This document shows positions 60,371 through 64,000 of a stretch of 64,000 nt of DNA, piece by piece. Source of the stretch: Apodemus sylvaticus (taxonomy: Eukaryota > Chordata > Mammalia > Rodentia > Muridae); the NCBI RefSeq assembly GCF_947179515.1, contig NC_067482.1:75939080-76003079 (forward strand), read 5' to 3'. Each line of letters starts with the position of its first letter. The stretch's first letter is position 1. Under the pieces are notes generated by a model. That model worked only from the letters and a program-made list of their open reading frames with translations. It searched no databases and was not told the DNA's origin. The position numbers were made by a program, and so were the translations under genes.

Positions 60371-62465
60371 AAAAGAAGAAAATGGGCTGAGCACCATCGC
60401 TCTCTCTGCTTCCCGATTGTGGGCACAGGCCAACCAGCTGCCTAAGCGCCCACTACGAAACCTTCCTGCATGACGGGCTGTGTAGGAATAAACCGTGAGC
60501 CAGAGTGCATCCTTCCGTCTTTCACCAAGCATGTTGTCTCAGCTACGAGAAAACGAGACAGTCAACTTAAAGTCTACATTTTGGAGGTTAGAGGCTTCAG
60601 AGAAATAACATCCACATCTAGAACTATTTAAAACCATGACTCAGGAGACACCACCCTAAAGCAAAGTCCAGACCAAGTAAGATTCTAGATAGATTCTACC
60701 AGTTCCTGAGAGCAGAGCATCTCAATCATGTCTAGAATCTTGGAGAATTTTGAAGAAAAAAGGAATCCTCTAGAGCTTATTATCTGAGTCTATAGAACAG
60801 TCATTTAAAGGGCATAGGAAAAGGTGATGGGTAAATTACACACACACACACACACAATCTGCCACATCCCAGTGGGCTGAGCCCTGGCAGGACTAACTCA
60901 ATATGAGGGGATCAGGGGTGGCTCAGCAGTCCCAGGTGGTTATGGAAGGGAGTGTGTTCACCTGGGGCCACTCTCCTTGATTTATAGCCTCATTTTCTCC
61001 CCGAGTCCAAACAGACTCACCCATCTGCACATACCTGTACACTAACCTCTCTCTGTGCTGACTCCGGTCACTCTGGGCTATAGCATTCTAATCGTCACCC
61101 AGGAAAACCAAAATCATCCCGCCAGCTCCACTGGCTCTGAGTTGACTTAAAGGTCCCTATGTTGGGGGGGTCACACAACTGGGGACTTGCTATCCCCACA
61201 CTTCCATGGAACAAACCGGACCAGTAGACCAATGTCAGCAAGTAGCTGGCCACCTGCTTCCTGTTGCCTGGGTAGAACACACGTCTTGTCTGGATTACAC
61301 CAGCCAGGTTTCTGGCTGCAGTCCTAAACTCTTCAGGACTGAGATGTGGGCCTGGCAGAGCCAGGGTCCTTCTGACCAGGAAGAAGGCATTGGGAGCAGA
61401 CCCTGCTGGACCAGTCCCTTCAGTCAGCTTCACGGGATGTCGTAATAGGGGAGGATGAGGGAATGAGGGTCATCCACAGAGAACCTCCTGGTACTTCAGG
61501 TAGTAGTATAATTCATAGGTGGGTCGTGAGGCCACAGGCTGAGCACTTGATGACTTCTGAGTGGGCAAAGGCATCACCCAGAGATGAACAGATGCTAGGT
61601 AGGGCATGGCAGGCTCCTGCGGCCATGTGAGAACAGTGGGTGAAGCTGCAGAGGGTATATAGCCAGGAGCACCTCAGGTCATCCCAGGAGGACAGACATG
61701 GGGAAAGACACTGAGCAAGGCGCCATCTGCTGGCCGGATAGTCTGAGTGTGCTCGCTTTGGGCACCCAGAGGGGTGGCTGGACTCTGCCCTGTCCTAACC
61801 TTATCTGCCAACTTGCTTTACAGCACCTCTATGTACTTCCTCAACTGGCGATGAATTTTCATGCCAGAGACTTTGAAGACCCTTGAGACATACCCAGCTC
61901 CTCCCATAGCCCACAGGCTCCCACAGTCCCTGGCTGCACCATTTTCTCCTTTCCAGAATAAGTTAGCTTCATATCCTGTGTGAACAGAGGCGAGCCTGGC
62001 TCCTATGCACTTAGGACCAGCAGTAGGCAAGTTACTACACCCCAGATATGGGCCCTGCGCCTCAGATCTCCTTCAGAACTGTTACAGCTGATGGGGACGT
62101 TTGGAAGGCTGCCATCTTGAAGCTATCCTCTTTAGCTCTGTTTGGTGCAGGTCTTTGCTCATGACCTGAGGAACTGGACTTGGCTTCAATGTCTCACCCA
62201 AGTAGCTTAGGGTGCCTGGACCATGGACATAGATCTGTCCGTCTGGGGTAGGGCCTAGAGGAGTCTGACTTTAATATCCCATCTGGCCCTCTAGGGCTAT
62301 TTTTGTGAACTTGGAAGCTCCCAACCACACCCAGGAGCTACACTGGCTTCAGGTGCCACCCCTGAAGCCACACCATCTATACTGAAGACCCAGGTCATAG
62401 CTTGGACACAAAGAGCTGCCTGGCCAGGGGCAGTGACACTGTGAAGCCAAGTCCTTGGAAACATT

Positions 62466-62471
62466 TTTATT
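62466..62471 (-). terminator. Hgfac: Hgfac poly(A) signal AATAAA
   Basis: TTTATT on the plus strand, which is AATAAA on the minus strand, about 50 nt after the Hgfac stop codon. This implies a very short 3' UTR. Confidence 0.8.
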
Positions 62472-62521
62472 GTTGGTAGTAGAAAGGGAATTATGAGCAT
62501 CTCCTCGTTGAGGGCCGGGGT

Positions 62522-62704
62522 TCAGGAGGTAGCCGCGGGTCGCTTGGGCGGTCGGATGCGGTCGTTGATCCAGTCCACGTAATTGGCCACACGGGTGTAG
62601 ACTCCCGGCTTGTTGAGCCGCCCACAGCCGTCGCCCCAGCTGATGATACCATACAGGTAAGCCACACCGTTCTTCTCACAGACCAAGGGCCCGCCTGAGT
62701 CCCC
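62522..62704 (-). CDS. Hgfac: Hgfac final exon (catalytic serine)
   Basis: The acceptor TTCCAG|GGGGACTCAGG starts exactly at Gly of GDSGGP, as usual for S1 proteases. It codes GIISWGDGCGRLNKPGVYTR and the last helix, with the stop at 62522-62524. Confidence 0.95.
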   Translation of the reverse strand, partial: GDSGGPLVCEKNGVAYLYGIISWGDGCGRLNKPGVYTRVANYVDWINDRIRPPKRPAATS

Positions 62705-63953
62705 CTGGAACAGAGACCAAGCTCAGCCACCTGCGCACCAACAACCAGGGTCCTGAGCACCTAGGCTTCCAGTGCTGCAAATGTCCTGAAGTAATAAGCT
62801 AGCCAGAGACTCTGATGCTCCCTGAAGACAGGATTTTCAAGGCTGACTGCCTAGAGGCAGACACAGGTATTTCTGAGAAGTGAGGCCTCTTTCCTGAGTC
62901 CAATCAGTCAGGAAGGCATCCTATTTTGCAACAGTTGGGAAAGCTTTCTCACCTCCACACCCCACAACTCTGGTCCGATCTCCATGAGGACTGCATGGAG
63001 TCCCGGCGTGCTAGGTCACCGTCTGAAACTCCTCCTCGTGCCTGACATACGTTCTCTGCATCTCTTAGAACAAGTGCAACTGCTCTCTTCCCCAGGAAGA
63101 GATTGTCCCAGAATCAAGTCCTGTCCACTTTACCCTGTCTCACCTGTGCCACTTCAGAAAAGGGATCCGAACCTCTCTAAGACTCGGTTTCCTTGCCTGT
63201 TTAAAGGGCATCAACAACCTGTCCATGGTGAAGCAGGCTGACACGTAACCATGACCATAGCCTGGCCTACGACACCCTTGACAAACATTTATTACTGACT
63301 GATTGCTGAGAATTCAAGAGACATCTGGACAGATCACTGTAGCCCTTGGGGTCCGATGTCGTGTGGACGGCCCTAACTGTTGCGGGGCTTTGTCTGGCCT
63401 CCTTGCAGTAGGAAGAGAACTGTCTGAACAGATGCCCTCCAGGAGGTGCCAAGGGCTCCACAGTGGGTGGACTCTCTGCCTTAGGCTCCCCACTAGCCCT
63501 GGGAGGGTCAGAAAATTCCAGTAACACCCCATCTGTGCCATCCAGGCCGGGGCTGGGCAGCAGCATACCTGGCAGGCATCGGACTTGCAATCGAAGTAAC
63601 CGGCACAGAGCATGTTGGGGCTGATGTCTGCACCATACACCTCAGGGCTGCTGCACTTGTGGTCAGCAACGAGGGGGACCAGTGCCTCCCTCAGGGAGCT
63701 GGAATAGCCGCTCACATCTGTGGAGTACTGCACTTTCAGGGCAGGCAGGTTTGTCGCCTGTCTTCCCCCACCCCGCCCTGACACCCACCGGTTGGAACTG
63801 CCTTCCACTCACTCTCATCCACGTGACCCCAGCCCGCGATCTGACACTTGTGTCCAGTAGGGAAGGAGCCGCCCGCCTCAGGCAGGCAGATGGGCTGAAC
63901 AAACTGGGAGCGGATAGCGCAGCGCTCTCCCTTCTTCTTCAGCCGGATCAAGA
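62522..63953 (-). CDS. Hgfac: Hgfac: hepatocyte growth factor activator, last three exons (partial)
   Basis: HGFAC is a secreted, thrombin-activated trypsin-like protease that cleaves pro-HGF. Coding exons in the window are 63813-63953, 63569-63717 and 62522-62704. They join in frame through split codons (GAGA|AT gives Asn) and end at TGA. They encode the second half of the S1 protease domain: VLIRLKKKGERCAIRSQFVQ, the CQIAGWGHVDE loop, PNMLCAGYFDCKSDACQ, and GDSGGPLVCEKNG with the catalytic Ser. The Asp of SDACQGDS is the S1-pocket Asp of trypsin-like specificity. The tail is WINDRIRPPKRPAATS. The catalytic His and Asp, and the fibronectin, EGF and kringle domains, lie on exons beyond the window. 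Confidence 0.95.
63569..63717 (-). CDS. Hgfac: Hgfac penultimate exon
   Basis: Begins ATGTGAGCGGC, completing Asn, and codes VSGYSSSLREALVPLVADHK, CSSPEVYGADISPNMLCAGY and FDCKSDACQ. The donor is GCCAG|GTATGC. Confidence 0.95.
63813..63953 (-). CDS. Hgfac: Hgfac antepenultimate exon
   Basis: The acceptor is CTCCCAG|TCTTGATCC and the donor GATGAGA|GTGAGT. It codes (V)LIRLKKKGERCAIRSQF and GHKCQIAGWGHVDE. The first codon is split with an exon outside the window. Confidence 0.93.
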
Positions 63954-64000
63954 CTGGGAGGGAGAGAGGCCAGGGGTCAGCCTGGGCAGGGAAGCCCACA

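Larger units (their letters stand above)
54265..62440. other. Intergenic region between the Dok7 promoter and the Hgfac 3' end
   Basis: I see no conserved exon chain here. The first 2 kb upstream of Dok7 is mostly unique sequence with a small MIR-like segment near 55255-55340. From about 56.7 to 60.4 kb it is dominated by old LTRs and SINEs, listed separately. The 60.4-62.4 kb part is unique-looking sequence with a short CA run at about 60838. Confidence 0.6.

Noticed and set aside
1..64000. CRISPR arrays, bacterial operons, phage or insertion sequences
   Set aside because: The window is mammalian: spliced genes, SINEs and CpG islands. The tandem arrays are micro- or minisatellites without unique spacers.

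Overview
The window is vertebrate nuclear DNA from a murine-type rodent. It holds large split genes with GT-AG introns, CpG-island promoters, B1, B2/B3 and B4 SINEs, URR1 hAT elements, MaLR LTRs and long tetranucleotide microsatellites. The three genes match the block Lrpap1 - Dok7 - Hgfac (mouse chromosome 5, human 4p16.3). I cannot name the species. The encoded RAP protein is clearly mouse/rat-like, and rat-style ID elements are not abundant.

Layout. 1-6.4 kb is repeat-rich intergenic DNA. Lrpap1 (+ strand) starts in a CpG island at about 6.45-7.1 kb. It has eight coding exons from 6849 to 19609 that join to an intact 360-codon frame, followed by a 3' UTR to about 21.37 kb. About 21.4-25.67 kb has no other gene that I can see. 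Dok7 lies on the - strand. Its start codon is at 54061 in a CpG island and its canonical stop is at 32814-32816. Seven coding exons join to exactly 504 codons, with a poly(A) signal at 31697-31702. About 54.3-62.4 kb is intergenic and carries old LTRs and SINEs. The last three exons of Hgfac (- strand, catalytic serine included) lie at 62522-63953; the rest of that gene is outside the window.

Main observation. The canonical Dok7 stop lies just beyond an in-frame splice donor (AAG|GTAAAG). Four further - strand exon candidates lie 3.4-7.2 kb downstream (29419-29461, 28842-28877, 26126-26278, 25672-25802). They have GT-AG borders and perfectly compatible phases. Joined at that donor they would replace the last five residues with a 120-residue tail and give a 619-residue protein. 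The tail carries three tyrosines in SxYxxI/LxYxxL contexts, one of them a YVN (Grb2-type) site. On this reading, ordinary Dok-7 is an intronic-polyadenylation form of a longer gene.

The genes share a biological theme. RAP is the ER chaperone of LDL-receptor-family proteins, which include LRP4. Dok-7 is the cytoplasmic activator of MuSK, the kinase that works with LRP4 at the neuromuscular junction. Hgfac encodes the serine protease that activates pro-HGF. Lrpap1 and Dok7 are convergent. Dok7 and Hgfac are head-to-tail on the same strand.
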